Part shown: positions 41,129 through 41,152 of the stretch, one piece after another
Position numbering within the stretch: position 1 is the stretch's first letter
How the letters are laid out: the number at the start of each line of letters is the position of its first letter
NCBI GenBank assembly: GCA_003151815.1
Contig: PLYN01000035.1
Location: 1 to 41,152 of the forward strand
Length of the DNA: 41,152 bases
Direction of reading: 5' to 3'
Origin: Bacteroidota bacterium
GTDB taxonomy: Bacteria > Bacteroidota > Bacteroidia > 2-12-FULL-35-15
Made by a program: the position numbers and the translations under genes
Notes under the pieces: model-generated
What the model was told of the DNA's origin: nothing
What the model saw: only the letters and a program-made list of their open reading frames with translations
Databases searched by the model: none

Positions 41129-41152
41129 TGAAGTTGTTTAAAGTCCCATTTA

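Overview
The window is AT-rich chromosomal DNA from a member of the Bacteroidota. The gene set supports this: a TonB-dependent receptor with a carboxypeptidase-like N-terminus, a Bacteroidota-type LptD, an M61 peptidase with PDZ domain, MtaB, a long-form Lgt, a DUF983 protein, a split pair of Fe-S redox proteins, and start sites with A-rich leaders instead of Shine-Dalgarno sequences. The lineage is probably Sphingobacteriales-, Chitinophagales- or Flavobacteriales-like; I cannot place it further. No rRNA, tRNA, CRISPR array, insertion sequence or prophage is visible.

Layout. 1-2750: a small K/E-rich secreted protein, a PAS-TOPRIM fusion, a translationally coupled secreted repeat protein and a small membrane protein; this is the least ordinary gene content here. 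3096-7209: a dienelactone hydrolase, a TonB-dependent receptor-like protein and a STAS/SEC14-like protein. 7234-11805: dihydrolipoyl dehydrogenase, M61 peptidase, a membrane protein and RidA. 11992-20502: an envelope and redox block, with lptD divergent from an amidase, then MlaD/MCE, a membrane Fe-S protein, a HAD phosphatase-like protein, a CCG-domain Fe-S protein and a conserved protein of unknown role. 20503-29904 (minus strand): an exopolysaccharide operon reading asnB, glycosyltransferase, Wza-like, Wzc-like tyrosine autokinase, rfbC, WecA-like transferase and a lytic transglycosylase. 30109-41152: a sodium:solute symporter, a patatin, an IMPase / 36-aa membrane peptide / DUF983 cluster, a secreted proline-rich protein, Lgt, MtaB, a peptide-type substrate-binding lipoprotein and a membrane-anchored EEP-family phosphatase/nuclease.

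The strongest unexplained signal is the repeat load. Several families of short palindromic or simple-sequence repeats fill the intergenic spaces: AGTTTAAAGTT hairpins, TTAGTTATTAG hairpins, GGAACGCTGAT hairpins, CCACAGATTACAAA hairpins, TTCGACAAGCTCA hairpins and TTAACTATTCC units. What look like fragments of such repeats also lie inside genes. They form extra in-frame segments in the M61 peptidase, Lpd and MtaB, and apparent C-terminal extensions of Lgt and of the protein at 19993-20502. This resembles the palindromic elements known from Rickettsia genes. The second notable item is the PAS-TOPRIM protein, where a nuclease-type catalytic fold appears in place of the usual histidine kinase output.
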